Origin: CAXXOK01 sp963663285
GTDB taxonomy: Bacteria; Bacillota; Clostridia; Christensenellales; Aristaeellaceae
Length of the DNA: 64,000 nt
Direction of reading: 5' to 3'
Assembly: GCA_963663285.2 (NCBI GenBank)
Contig: CAXXNI010000004.1
Coordinates: 806,001-870,000, forward strand
The notes beneath the pieces were generated by a model. The model ran no database searches, had not been told where the DNA came from, and saw only the letters and a program-made list of their open reading frames with translations. Below, piece after piece: positions 1 to 8,110 of the stretch. How positions within the stretch are numbered: position 1 is the stretch's first letter; every line of letters starts with the position of its first letter. Position numbers and translations under genes: made by a program.

Positions 1-510
1 ACGGCAGCGCGGCTGCCGATTCTCATCCGCTCTACACGGTTTCACGCGGGCATCCTCATTGCGGTTTTCTGCGTGCTGCTGGTGTGGTATTTGATGGAGA
101 AAACCACCGTGGGCTACGAGCTGACTGCCGTAGGGCGCAACAAACGCGCGGCGGGCTGCAACGGCATCAACGTATTTAAAAACATCATTCTTTCTGCCTT
201 TTTAAGCGGCGGGTTTGCGGCAGTCGCGGGCGGCATTGAGGTGCTTGCGATACAGAAAAAACTGCTGGAAGGTATTTCCGCCAACTGCGGGTACACGGCG
301 GTGCTGGTAGCGCTGATTGCGGGCAACAGTCCGCTGGGGGTGCTGGCGGTAGCGATACTCTACGCCGCCATGCAGGTGGGGGCCAACTCCATGCAGCGGC
401 AGCTGGGCGTGCCCTCGGCGATTGTGAATATTCTCATCGGCGTGGTTGTCGTGCTCATATTGGGCAAAGAATTGCTTACCGTATCCCGGCGCAGGAAAAG
501 CGCGCGCTGA
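1..510 (+). CDS. ABC transporter permease, nucleoside/BmpA type (5' end outside window)
   Basis: The open frame runs from base 1 to the stop at 508-510, so only the last 169 residues are seen. The hydrophobic stretches and the loop containing NKRAAGCNGIN are typical of the branched-chain/ribose/nucleoside permease family (BPD_transp_2), which forms the membrane channel of an importer. The next gene, 29 bp downstream, is the second permease of the same kind, the arrangement of NupPQ/YufPQ nucleoside importers, where a lipoprotein and a double ATPase lie upstream. The substrate is inferred from family and gene order only; a ribose-type sugar is an alternative. Confidence 0.85.
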   Translation, partial: TAARLPILIRSTRFHAGILIAVFCVLLVWYLMEKTTVGYELTAVGRNKRAAGCNGINVFKNIILSAFLSGGFAAVAGGIEVLAIQKKLLEGISANCGYTAVLVALIAGNSPLGVLAVAILYAAMQVGANSMQRQLGVPSAIVNILIGVVVVLILGKELLTVSRRRKSAR

Positions 511-539
511 GCGCACACCGGAAAGGAGCACAGGCTAAG

Positions 540-1484
540 ATGCTGGAGCAGATTTTATCCATCGGGTTTTTAACCGCTTTCCTGTCGGCGGCGGTGCGGC
601 TGGCCGTGCCGCTGATGTACGGGGGGCTGGGGGAAACCATATCGGAAAAATCCGGTATATTGAATATCGGCATGGAAGGCGTAATGATCAGCGGGGCGTT
701 TTTCGCCTTTGCGGGGGCGTGGTACAGCGGCAGTTTGGCAGTGGGGCTTCTTTGCGGCGCGCTGGGCGGCGTGGCGGTAAGCGCCCTGCATTCGGTGCTG
801 ACCATTAAACTGGCAAAAGACCAATCTGTTACCGGCCTTGCGCTGAACATGCTCATGCTGGGCGTAACCAGCTTTTTATTCAAGCGTATGTCCGCCGGGC
901 AGAGCTACCAGCAGATCGATACGTTTTCCACGGTGAAAATTCCGCTGCTTTCGCAAATCCCGCTGATCGGCGAGGCGTTTTTCAACCGGGATGTGCTGAC
1001 CTATGCGCTGTATGTGCTGCTGATTCTGGTTACCCTGTTTTACCGCAAAACCAATTTGGGGCTTTCCTTTGCGTCCATTGGCGAAAACCCCCGCGCGGCG
1101 GCATCGGCGGGTGTGCCCGTGCACCGCTACCAATGGCTGGCGATGGTGTGCAACGGGGTGTTCGGCGGTATCGGCGGTGCGTATCTGGTGCTGGTGCAGC
1201 TGGGCGTGTTTACCGAAAACATGACCTCCGGGCGCGGCTATATCGCGCTGGCGACGGTCATTCTGGGGCGGTACTCGCCCTTTGGCATGTTCGGCGCGGC
1301 GCTGTTGTTCGGCGCGGCCAACGCCATGCAGATCCGCCTACAAACCATCGGGCTTTCCATTTCACCGTTCCTTTTAAACATTCTGCCCTACGCCATTACG
1401 CTGGTGGCGATGCTGCTGGCCATCGGCAAAAACAATCAGCCGGAGGCGCTGGGCAAGCCTTATGTGAAAGGTTCGCGCGGGTAA
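540..1484 (+). CDS. ABC transporter permease, nucleoside/BmpA type
   Basis: A 314-residue integral membrane protein with about eight to nine hydrophobic segments, belonging to BPD_transp_2. The cytoplasmic coupling loop ENPRAAASAGVPVHRYQ, about two thirds along, matches the YufQ/NupQ side of nucleoside importers. The ATG follows an AAAGGAG ribosome site at about 521-527. It pairs with the permease that ends at 510 to form a heterodimeric channel for nucleosides or a related ligand. A rho-independent terminator follows, so it is the last gene of its operon. Family assignment is firm; substrate is inferred. Confidence 0.88.
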   Translation: MLEQILSIGFLTAFLSAAVRLAVPLMYGGLGETISEKSGILNIGMEGVMISGAFFAFAGAWYSGSLAVGLLCGALGGVAVSALHSVLTIKLAKDQSVTGLALNMLMLGVTSFLFKRMSAGQSYQQIDTFSTVKIPLLSQIPLIGEAFFNRDVLTYALYVLLILVTLFYRKTNLGLSFASIGENPRAAASAGVPVHRYQWLAMVCNGVFGGIGGAYLVLVQLGVFTENMTSGRGYIALATVILGRYSPFGMFGAALLFGAANAMQIRLQTIGLSISPFLLNILPYAITLVAMLLAIGKNNQPEALGKPYVKGSRG

Positions 1485-1500
1485 CAAACAACCTGTTTCC

Positions 1501-1570
1501 TGCGACGTACCGCATCAATGCCTGCTGGATTTTTTTGCCGGGCAGGCAGCGCGGTACGCCGCATTTTTTT
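1501..1570 (+). terminator. Rho-independent terminator after nucleoside permease
   Basis: Bases 1501-1513 pair with 1551-1563 with one mismatch. A nested GCCTGC/GCAGGC stem lies inside, and seven T follow at 1564-1570. It lies 17 bp after the permease stop. Confidence 0.8.
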
Positions 1571-1722
1571 GCCGTTATTGCCACCGTTGGAATAGCTGCA
1601 TGTGAATGGTATGCAAATGGAAAGGATGGACAGCCCCCGGTAAATACGGTACACTGAAACCGGCGGCAGGCGCAGCCGGATACCCCGGGCATGTATGCAG
1701 GCGCGCCGCGGCGGAGGTGTGC

Positions 1723-2499
1723 ATGAAGGATTATCTGTCCGTAGGGGAGCTGGCGCGCATTTTCGGGCTGGATGCGCAAACCCTGCATTATTACGATTCC
1801 ATCGGGCTGTACCGGCCGGAAATACGGGACACAAAAACACGCTACCGCAAATACCGTTTCGACCAGATTTATCAGCTGGCGTCGATCCGGTATCTGCGAA
1901 AAATGGGGTATTCGCTGGAGAATATCCGCGAATTTCTGGATTCACGCAGTCCGGACGATACGCTGGAGATGCTGAATAAACGCTCGGAGGAATTGCAGCG
2001 GCAATGGGCGCAGCTGATACGTATTGATACCGCCATCCGCCGGAAAATACAGTTTGTAAGCCAGAAGCGGCAAAACCTGAACCTGTCGGCGGTGGAGGCG
2101 CGGTGGTTTCCCAACCGGTATTACATGCCTATTGGCGGGGAGGAAATACTCTATCTGGAGGATTCCTTTTATTTCTATCCCACCATTGCGTTTTACGAAG
2201 GAGATTTGAAGTACTTTGGCGCCTACCTGTACGAACCGGCGGATGATCCCGATGCGGAAAGCACCGCCGTACACCCGCCGCGTACGGAAGTGATTGTGCA
2301 GGGGCGCTATCTGGTGGGCTACCACAAGGGGCCGTACGAAACCATACAGCGCACGATCAAGCATATGCGGCAAACCCACCGCGATTTGCAGCTGGGCGAG
2401 CGTGTGATTAACTTTAATATTATCGATCAATTTTTGGAACGTGACCGGGAAAACTACATTACGGAAATACAGATACCGATTGAAGAAACGCAAGCATAA
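1723..2499 (+). CDS. MerR-family transcriptional regulator with GyrI-like effector domain
   Basis: A 258-residue regulator. The N-terminal winged helix (SVGELARIFGLDAQTLHYYD, residues about 5-24) and the following RYRKYRFDQIYQLASIRYLRKMG segment are classic MerR. A coiled helix follows (about 75-110) and then a C-terminal effector-binding domain of the GyrI/BmrR type, with YHKGPYETIQ near residue 200. The frame is open from 1606, but ATG 1723 is preferred because GGAGG at 1712-1716 is well spaced. Such proteins bind small, often cationic or lipophilic molecules and remodel promoters with long spacers. The regulated target is not evident: the upstream operon has its own terminator, and the downstream gene is convergent. 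Confidence 0.85.
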   Translation: MKDYLSVGELARIFGLDAQTLHYYDSIGLYRPEIRDTKTRYRKYRFDQIYQLASIRYLRKMGYSLENIREFLDSRSPDDTLEMLNKRSEELQRQWAQLIRIDTAIRRKIQFVSQKRQNLNLSAVEARWFPNRYYMPIGGEEILYLEDSFYFYPTIAFYEGDLKYFGAYLYEPADDPDAESTAVHPPRTEVIVQGRYLVGYHKGPYETIQRTIKHMRQTHRDLQLGERVINFNIIDQFLERDRENYITEIQIPIEETQA

Positions 2500-2500
2500 G

Positions 2501-2550
2501 AAAAAACCCCTCTTCCGGCAGTCAATCGCCTGCCGGAAACAGGGGTTTTT
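2501..2550. terminator. Bidirectional terminator between merR and the lipoprotein gene
   Basis: AAAAAACCCCT, then CTTCCGGCA, pairs with TGCCGGAA and AGGGGTTTTT. An A-tract on one side and a T-tract on the other let it serve both convergent genes. Confidence 0.88.
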
Positions 2551-2591
2551 GTATTCTTGCGGCAGCATCTTATCCTAATGAGAAGGATGCT

Positions 2592-3269
2592 TTAGTCCTC
2601 CGGCACGTCGGCTTCGTTGGAATAGCCCCGCGATTCCCAAAAGCCCTTGTATGCCTCATCATCGCTCAGAGTAATGCGGTTGACCCAGCGGGCCCACTTG
2701 TAACCTAGTTTCTCTTCGGCGACGACGATGAAGGGATAGCCCATTTCATCGGGTAAATCCAATCCGTTGGCACCGTAGGCGAGAATCAGCGCTTTTTCCC
2801 GTATGGTGGCAAGGGGCAGTGATGTGGTGTACCCGTCCACCGCTGTGAAGATGACGGTGTTGGCCTCCGGCTGTGCGCCGGCCAGATCGATCAGTTCGCT
2901 TAGCAGCGCGCCTTCCCACAGGATGGTCGCGTCCCAGCCCTCCACGCAATGCAGGGTAATGCGGCGCTGGTAGGCATCCATGGCACGCACATCCTCATAC
3001 GCGAGGGTGGTTTCCTGCGTAACCAGTCCGTCGATGACCAGCGTGAAGCCATCGGTGGATACGTGCTGTACCCCGCTGATGGAATTGTCGCGCGGGCCGA
3101 TAGCCGGGTCCAGCCGCGCCCCCTGATACTCGGTAATTTCGTTTTCGCGGTATCGGGATTGTGTCGCGGCGGATGCTGCGTCCGCGGTTGTATCGGCTTC
3201 CTGCGCCGCGCAGCCGCTGAGCTGCAAAAGCAGCGTGAGCAGTACAAGCAGTGGCAAAATGCGTTTCAT
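2592..3269 (-). CDS. Lipoprotein with oxidoreductase molybdopterin-binding (sulfite-oxidase-like) domain
   Basis: A 225-residue protein. Residues 1-19 form a lipoprotein signal with lipobox LSGC, so Cys20 would be lipidated and the protein anchored outside the membrane. The rest matches the sulfite-oxidase/YedY molybdopterin domain: DGLVTQETTLAYED, then LHCVEGW, whose Cys108 is the expected molybdenum ligand, then a C-terminal GYKWARWVNRI. It lacks the dimerisation domain of true sulfite oxidases. The start is set to ATG 3269, because GGGAGG lies 7 bp upstream and the upstream TTG at 3275 has no site of its own. No cofactor-synthesis genes or redox partner lie nearby. Reaction unknown. Confidence 0.82.
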   Translation of the reverse strand: MKRILPLLVLLTLLLQLSGCAAQEADTTADAASAATQSRYRENEITEYQGARLDPAIGPRDNSISGVQHVSTDGFTLVIDGLVTQETTLAYEDVRAMDAYQRRITLHCVEGWDATILWEGALLSELIDLAGAQPEANTVIFTAVDGYTTSLPLATIREKALILAYGANGLDLPDEMGYPFIVVAEEKLGYKWARWVNRITLSDDEAYKGFWESRGYSNEADVPED

Positions 3270-3776
3270 GCGCAAACCTCCCCTTGTGTTTGTGGTGTTA
3301 AGTCTTTCCGGTAACGCAAACCTCCATTGCAGCCAGCCTGTGCTTGCGGATGTAGCAAAGCGAAAAAGAATCGGCCGGAACCAACGGACGATGTGAAGTT
3401 ACCGGGTGCAGGGTTCCATGCGGTTGTCAGTTTGTGCGGGCGGGGATGGTAAGCAACGATCTATGTTTATTGTATGTTGGTATGGCATGGTTGTCAACCC
3501 CGCTGTTAATAGCGGAGGGCTTATGGTAAGCCGCGTTGGGATGCTTGGGAATAGAAGGTTTGCAGCGTGCTTTGCCTACCGTACAGATACGTACGGCAGG
3601 AGGGTACATGCCACCAAACTGCCAGAACGGCGGTTGCATTCTGCCGGGCGTTTTGCTACCATAAGGGTACATTACAGGCCGCAGGGAAACGGCAGCTGCG
3701 GCCATCCCGTTTGTGTTTTCCCATACCTGCGTACAAAGGCGTGCGTGGGAATAGCATATGGAAAGGAAGGGCAAAT
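3270..3776. other. 507-bp divergent intergenic region with stem-loops
   Basis: I see no convincing gene; the open frames here lack ribosome sites. Two hairpins stand out toward the rightward gene: CCGTAC/GTACGG at about 3578-3596, and an 8-bp stem GGCCGCAG/CTGCGGCC at 3677-3703 followed by the T-rich run ATCCCGTTTGTGTTTT, which could act as an attenuator. I could not match either to a known riboswitch class. Confidence 0.4.
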
Positions 3777-5420
3777 ATGTCTCAACAGCCGAAGAACAAT
3801 GACGTTCTCAGCACAGCCAACCGGGGCAACCCGGCTGAATCCGGCCTGTGTACGCTTTGCCGCGCCGACTGCAAAGGCAAATGCGAGACATGGCTATCCA
3901 GCCTGAAAGGCAGAAAACTGCTCTATCCAAGGGATTTTGGCACCGTTACTGCGGGCGCCGCGGGCAGCAATTACACGGGGGTTTGCTACCAAAACCTGCG
4001 TATCCAAGGGTATCCCTACGGGGCGCAGGGCTTGCCGCCGGGGCTGATCAACAGCGCGGACGATTGCATTTTTCCCAATGTATCCCTGCAAACCGAGTTT
4101 GGCAAAGAGGTAAAAACCAAGTCGAAACTGCCGCTGATGACCGGGGCGCTGGGGTCTACCTTTATTGCCAGTAAGTACTGGGAGTCCTTCGCTGCGGGTG
4201 CGGCACTGGTGGGCTTTCCCATTGTAATCGGGGAAAACGTGGTGGGCGTGGATAAACAGGCGACGCTGAAAGACGGCCGCATCGTCAGTGCGCCGGAGCT
4301 GGAAAGGCGTATAGACGTTTACCTGCGCTACTATGACGGCGACGGCGCGATTCTTGTGCAGATGAATGTGGAGGACACGCGTAACGGCGTTGCCGAATAC
4401 CTGATTGAACGCTACGGCGATAAAGTGATTCTGGAGCTGAAATGGGGGCAGGGGGCCAAGGATATCGGCGGCGAAATACAGGTGACCAATCTGGATTATG
4501 CCCTGTTCCTCAAAGAACGCGGCTATCTGGTCGACCCCGACCCTACCCTGCCGCAGGTGCAGGAGGCGTTCCACAGCGGCGCGCTGCAATCCTTCGCGCG
4601 GCACAGCCGGCTTGGGTATACCGACCGCGATGGGTATGCCGCCGTCAAAGAAGACTTTATGGCGGAAATTGCGTACCTGCGCAAGCTGGGGTATAAGCGC
4701 ATTACGCTGAAAACCGGCGCATACGGCATGGAAGGGCTGGCGATGGCGATTCGCTTTGCCACCGACGCCAAGCTGGATTTGCTCACTATCGACGGGGCAG
4801 GCGGCGGCACCGGCATGAGCCCGTGGAACATGATGGAGAGCTGGGGCGTGCCTTCGATTTACCTGCATGCCAAGGCGGCGGAATATGCGCGCCTGCTGTC
4901 GGCACGTGGGATGGATGTGGTGGACATGGCGTTTGCAGGCGGCTTTGCCAAAGAGGACCATATCTTCAAGGCGCTGGCGCTGGGCGCGCCGTACACCAAG
5001 CTGGTGTGCATGGGCCGTGCGCTGATGATACCGGGATTCCTGGGCGCGAATGTGGAAGGTGCGCTGCATCCGGAATGGAAAGAGCGGCTATGCGGCAACT
5101 GGGATGCGCTGCCCGCGAGCTTTGCGCAGGAATACGGGCAGACGCCGGAGGAGATATTCGCGGGCTATTATGATGTAAAGCGTAAAGTCGGCGCAGCGGA
5201 AATGCAGCACGTGCCGCTGGGCGCGGTCGCCCTGTGGACGCTGGCGGACAAACTGGCCGCCGGGCTGCAGCAGCTGCTTGCGGGCGCCAGAAAGTTCGAC
5301 GTTTCCGCAATCAGCCGGGACGATTTGTTTGCGGCCAACCGTGATACCGCGCGGGAGACCGGCATACGGTTTATGACCGATGCGGGGGATGAACAGGCGA
5401 AGCAAATTCTGAGCGAGTAA
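3777..5420 (+). CDS. FMN-binding glutamate-synthase-like protein with N-terminal Cys cluster
   Basis: A 547-residue protein of the archaeal-type glutamate synthase / alpha-hydroxy-acid oxidising family. The first 40 residues hold Cys25, Cys28, Cys32 and Cys36 (CX2CX3CX3C), a likely iron-sulfur or zinc site. The rest is an FMN TIM barrel with the signature GGGTGMSPWNMMESWG near residue 345. There is no glutamine amidotransferase domain and no neighbouring GltB/GltD subunit, so ammonia-dependent glutamate synthesis cannot be assumed. Start ATG 3777 follows GGAAGG; the frame is open further upstream, but that part looks non-coding. It is monocistronic, with a terminator downstream. Confidence 0.82.
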   Translation: MSQQPKNNDVLSTANRGNPAESGLCTLCRADCKGKCETWLSSLKGRKLLYPRDFGTVTAGAAGSNYTGVCYQNLRIQGYPYGAQGLPPGLINSADDCIFPNVSLQTEFGKEVKTKSKLPLMTGALGSTFIASKYWESFAAGAALVGFPIVIGENVVGVDKQATLKDGRIVSAPELERRIDVYLRYYDGDGAILVQMNVEDTRNGVAEYLIERYGDKVILELKWGQGAKDIGGEIQVTNLDYALFLKERGYLVDPDPTLPQVQEAFHSGALQSFARHSRLGYTDRDGYAAVKEDFMAEIAYLRKLGYKRITLKTGAYGMEGLAMAIRFATDAKLDLLTIDGAGGGTGMSPWNMMESWGVPSIYLHAKAAEYARLLSARGMDVVDMAFAGGFAKEDHIFKALALGAPYTKLVCMGRALMIPGFLGANVEGALHPEWKERLCGNWDALPASFAQEYGQTPEEIFAGYYDVKRKVGAAEMQHVPLGAVALWTLADKLAAGLQQLLAGARKFDVSAISRDDLFAANRDTARETGIRFMTDAGDEQAKQILSE

Positions 5421-5495
5421 CGGGCGGCGGTTTTCACCGCGGATGAAACAAAACCCCATTGGTGAGCAGCACAGCCGCTTAGCCTGATGCGTTTA

Positions 5496-5550
5496 AAACC
5501 GGCCGGGTTTATCGCGGCTGCCGCCGCGCAAGCCAAGGCCGGTTTATTTA
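5496..5550 (+). terminator. Terminator after glutamate-synthase-like gene
   Basis: The outer stem AAACCGGCC/GGCCGGTTT encloses the inner hairpin CGCGGC-TGCC-GCCGCG. ATTTAT follows. Confidence 0.7.
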
Positions 5551-5599
5551 TATGGGCAAGGCGTTAACAAGCACATCGTGCGGCTGCAATGAGAGCAAA

Positions 5600-5640
5600 A
5601 ACCACAAAGAAGCGGGAGATACTCCCGCTTCTTTGTGGTT
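5600..5640 (-). terminator. Strong hairpin terminator of the cytidylate-kinase-like gene
   Basis: Perfect 19-bp inverted repeat (5600-5618 with 5622-5640) with a 3-nt loop. On the minus strand the second arm runs straight into TTTTTG. It closes the leftward operon and may also insulate the convergent gene. Confidence 0.85.
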
Positions 5641-5671
5641 CCATAGGTTTCACATGCGCGGTTGGCCGGAG

Positions 5672-6346
5672 TTACGGATTCATTTCCGCCTTCCGGATTT
5701 CCGCCGCTTTGATAACGTCGCTGATGGTCATTTGCAAAATGCGGTCCGCCTCGATGGACAGGGTGCTCTTTTCGGGGGCTACCTTCTTTTTCTCCACATA
5801 GCCCACGGCTTCGGCAATCCATTTTTCGGCAACGTCCTCCGGAATGCTGTCCGTATCGATGACCAGATCGAACCAGCCCGCATCGTTCTGATTAGCTTTA
5901 TAGAATGTTTTGATAAAGCTGGAACGGGCATAATCATGCTGCATGACCAGTGTGGCCGCTTCCTCACGGTTGGTAAGCCGCAGGGACTCCATTACATTGC
6001 TGACGCGTTTTTCAAACGGGGCTTTAATGAGAACGTGGAATACGTTTTCATAGTCGTGCAGCAGCACAAACCCCGCGCGGCCGACAAAGACGGTGTTGTC
6101 GAGTTTGGAAAGCGCCAGAATGGTGTTGTTGAACAGACCCATGATCTCTTTATTCCCAGCTTCCAGCCGGTCCCAGAACGAGTGGGGGGACGAATAGAAC
6201 TTGTGGAAGGAGACGATACCGTACTGTTCAAGCACTTTCTCGAAAATCGTCCTGTCAATGTAGGCGTAGTTCAGTGATTGCGCAACATTTTGGCTGATCG
6301 TCGTACCCAAACTCCCGAATTCGCGGGAGATCGTGATGAATGCCAT
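5672..6346 (-). CDS. Cytidylate kinase-like family protein
   Basis: A 224-residue P-loop protein of the cytidylate-kinase-like group. The start TISREFGSLGTTIS carries the atypical nucleotide-binding loop GSxGxxI, and a lid region is rich in Arg and Glu (FEKRVSNVMESLRL). These proteins are distinct from the housekeeping cytidylate kinase and their substrate is generally unknown. ATG 6346 is chosen because GGGAGG sits 8 bp upstream; the GTG at 6355 overlaps that site. It lies 106 bp after the HAD-like gene and could be the tail of the glycyl-radical operon or have its own promoter. The terminator downstream is strong. Confidence 0.8.
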   Translation of the reverse strand: MAFITISREFGSLGTTISQNVAQSLNYAYIDRTIFEKVLEQYGIVSFHKFYSSPHSFWDRLEAGNKEIMGLFNNTILALSKLDNTVFVGRAGFVLLHDYENVFHVLIKAPFEKRVSNVMESLRLTNREEAATLVMQHDYARSSFIKTFYKANQNDAGWFDLVIDTDSIPEDVAEKWIAEAVGYVEKKKVAPEKSTLSIEADRILQMTISDVIKAAEIRKAEMNP

Positions 6347-6452
6347 TGTGTCCACCTCCCTGATTCATGGCTGTTCTGTTGTTTTCTATATTATACAACT
6401 TATTGTTAGCGTATGCAACGATAGGGCGGCGGGCAGGAAGACGGATGGGATT

Positions 6453-7067
6453 TTACGGTTCGCGGGGCAGCTTTGCCAGTGCGCGGGCGAGGGCGGAAAC
6501 GTCCCCGGTAAAGCGGTAGCCCTGCCAGCCAAGGCGGCGCGCCGCCTGCACATTGCCCGGATCATCATCGATAAAATAGCATTCCTCCGGCTGAAGGCCA
6601 TAGCGGGTGGTAAGGCTTCTGTAGATTTCCGCACCGGGCTTTTTCGTTTTTTCCTCCACGGAGAAAACAACGCCGTGAAACCGGCTAATCAGCGGGATGA
6701 TCTCCCGGTGCTCGCTGATTTTCCGCCCTGCGTTGGAAAGCAGATAGATTTGATACCCGTCGCTCATCGCCTTGCGCACGATAGGCTCCATCCCCTGCAT
6801 TGGCGTTAAAATGTTGCCGGGCATGGCGCTGAATACCGCGGTAACCAGCGGCTTTAAACGTTCATCATCCAGCGCGTCCATGGCAAGGCGTGCCAGCGCC
6901 TCCGGGGTGATGGAATCGTCGTCCAGTTTGCCCCACATCGGGTGCTGGAACAACGCCTTGTTCAGCTTTTGCGCGTCTGTTTCATCCGGTGCGGCCATAC
7001 GGCAAGCGGCGAGCGGATGGAAATCCATCAGCACGCCGCCCATATCAAAAATGAGATTCCGAATCAA
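6453..7067 (-). CDS. HAD-superfamily hydrolase (probable sugar/nucleotide phosphatase)
   Basis: A 204-residue haloacid-dehalogenase-fold protein. The motifs appear in order: FDMGGVLMD near the N terminus with nucleophile Asp8, LLSNAG (motif II), KKPGAEIY (motif III lysine) and FIDDDPGNVQAA (motif IV acid pair). The size and motif I with Gly at position +2 resemble YihX-type phosphatases. The start is read as TTG 7067, because GAGAGGAG lies 8 bp upstream and coding character begins there, although the frame is open to 7130. It sits 25 bp behind the DUF1861-like gene, so it is probably co-transcribed and may dephosphorylate a sugar phosphate made by that operon. Confidence 0.8.
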   Translation of the reverse strand: MIRNLIFDMGGVLMDFHPLAACRMAAPDETDAQKLNKALFQHPMWGKLDDDSITPEALARLAMDALDDERLKPLVTAVFSAMPGNILTPMQGMEPIVRKAMSDGYQIYLLSNAGRKISEHREIIPLISRFHGVVFSVEEKTKKPGAEIYRSLTTRYGLQPEECYFIDDDPGNVQAARRLGWQGYRFTGDVSALARALAKLPREP

Positions 7068-7092
7068 AGGGGGTACTCCTCTCCAGCCGGTA

Positions 7093-8052
7093 TTATCCGG
7101 CGATGCCGCCATGCTGGGCAAACGGATCATCGATCACCAGACGGCCTTCGCAGGTGTCGCCCACGCCCGAGTATAAATCGGCGCGACCATCCGCGCGCAT
7201 CACGATGCCGCTGGTAAACGCGCAATCACCCAAATCCGGTACTTTTGGGGGGAAAGGCGGGTAGCGCCGGGCAGTACCGATGATTTTTTCTTCCTGCGCG
7301 CGCAGGTGCGCGGGGTCCAGCACGAAGGAGATATTGGTATATACCTTCATGTCGACGCCATTTTGCGCGTCCAGATAGCTTTTATGGCCGATGACGCCGA
7401 TCATGCCGTCTTTGAGCAGATAACACTGGTTGCAGCCGCCCCACTCGCCGGGGCCGAACAGGTTTTCCACACGCGGAGCGTTTTGCACAACGTCGGCGTT
7501 AAGCGCATCCAAAGAGTCGATGGTCGTAAAGCCGATAATGGCTTCACTGCCGTATTTTTTGGCGATATGCGGGCCGCGCGGGCGAGAGAAAACGCCGATT
7601 TTACCGCTGGCCAGCTCCACCAACCGGATGTCCTTCATCTCTTTTGGGCCGGATGTGAAAAAGGTGAGGTCGGCGGGGTCGCTGCCACGGTAGAAATAAC
7701 AGTGATAGGTGTCGATGTCTCCCTGCGAAATGCGCACGTGCGTGCCGCCCAGCACCAGCTCGCCGTGAATGGTGCTGATAAACGGGTCCTCCAGCGGGTA
7801 AACCATCGCATCGCTAACGAGGCGGTAGCGGTCCGTACCGGTCTGCTCAAACAGCCTTGCGGTCGAATGCGCCCAAACCTCGCGGCGTTCCACGCGCCCG
7901 AACAGGCAGGTGCGCCCGCCGCAGGCAAAGGGAATGGAGCAGTTGTAAACGTCATAGCCGTCCACCCCTTCAAACTGGAGCAAATGGGATTCCATCGGGC
8001 CTTGATCCTGCTCAAACTGTTCCCGCATGCTTTTGGTGTTCAAACAATCCAC
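7093..8052 (-). CDS. DUF1861-like protein (possible glycoside-phosphorylase-type propeller)
   Basis: A protein of up to 319 residues that I assign to DUF1861 from its overall pattern, including the motifs GGTHVRISQG, FSRPRGPH and GEWGGCNQ. The family is often found beside carbohydrate genes and has a five-blade-propeller look reminiscent of GH130/GH43-type proteins, but I know of no firm enzymatic role. The context supports carbohydrate use: it follows an importer binding protein and precedes a phosphatase-like gene. The start is uncertain between GTG 8052 and TTG 8043, which has AAGGATG about 8 bp upstream. No signal peptide, so cytoplasmic. Confidence 0.6.
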   Translation of the reverse strand: MDCLNTKSMREQFEQDQGPMESHLLQFEGVDGYDVYNCSIPFACGGRTCLFGRVERREVWAHSTARLFEQTGTDRYRLVSDAMVYPLEDPFISTIHGELVLGGTHVRISQGDIDTYHCYFYRGSDPADLTFFTSGPKEMKDIRLVELASGKIGVFSRPRGPHIAKKYGSEAIIGFTTIDSLDALNADVVQNAPRVENLFGPGEWGGCNQCYLLKDGMIGVIGHKSYLDAQNGVDMKVYTNISFVLDPAHLRAQEEKIIGTARRYPPFPPKVPDLGDCAFTSGIVMRADGRADLYSGVGDTCEGRLVIDDPFAQHGGIAG

Positions 8053-8062
8053 ATCCTTACTA

Positions 8063-8099
8063 CCGGCGGGGGGGCGGGCTGTGCCCGCCGCCCCGCCGC
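8063..8099 (-). promoter_or_regulatory. GC-rich stem-loop after binding-protein gene
   Basis: On the minus strand GGCGGGGCGGCGGGC folds on GCCCGCC-CCCCCGCC with loop ACA. It follows the binding-protein stop (8111) by about 12 bp and has no T-tract in that direction. It is likely an RNA-stabilising or attenuating element between the binding-protein and DUF1861-like genes. Confidence 0.6.
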
Positions 8100-8110
8100 T
8101 TGCGTGTTTT

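Noticed and set aside
3270..3776. Riboswitch upstream of the glutamate-synthase-like gene
   Set aside because: Two hairpins are present but conserved cores of known classes (glutamine, SAM, T-box, THF) could not be identified.
3894..5069. 391-codon minus-strand open frame
   Set aside because: Antisense to the glutamate-synthase-like gene; His/Gln/Arg-rich shadow composition.
5600..5640. Perfect 19-bp inverted repeat as a mobile-element end or CRISPR-like repeat
   Set aside because: Single copy, 3-nt loop and T-tract on the minus strand at the end of a gene: an ordinary terminator.
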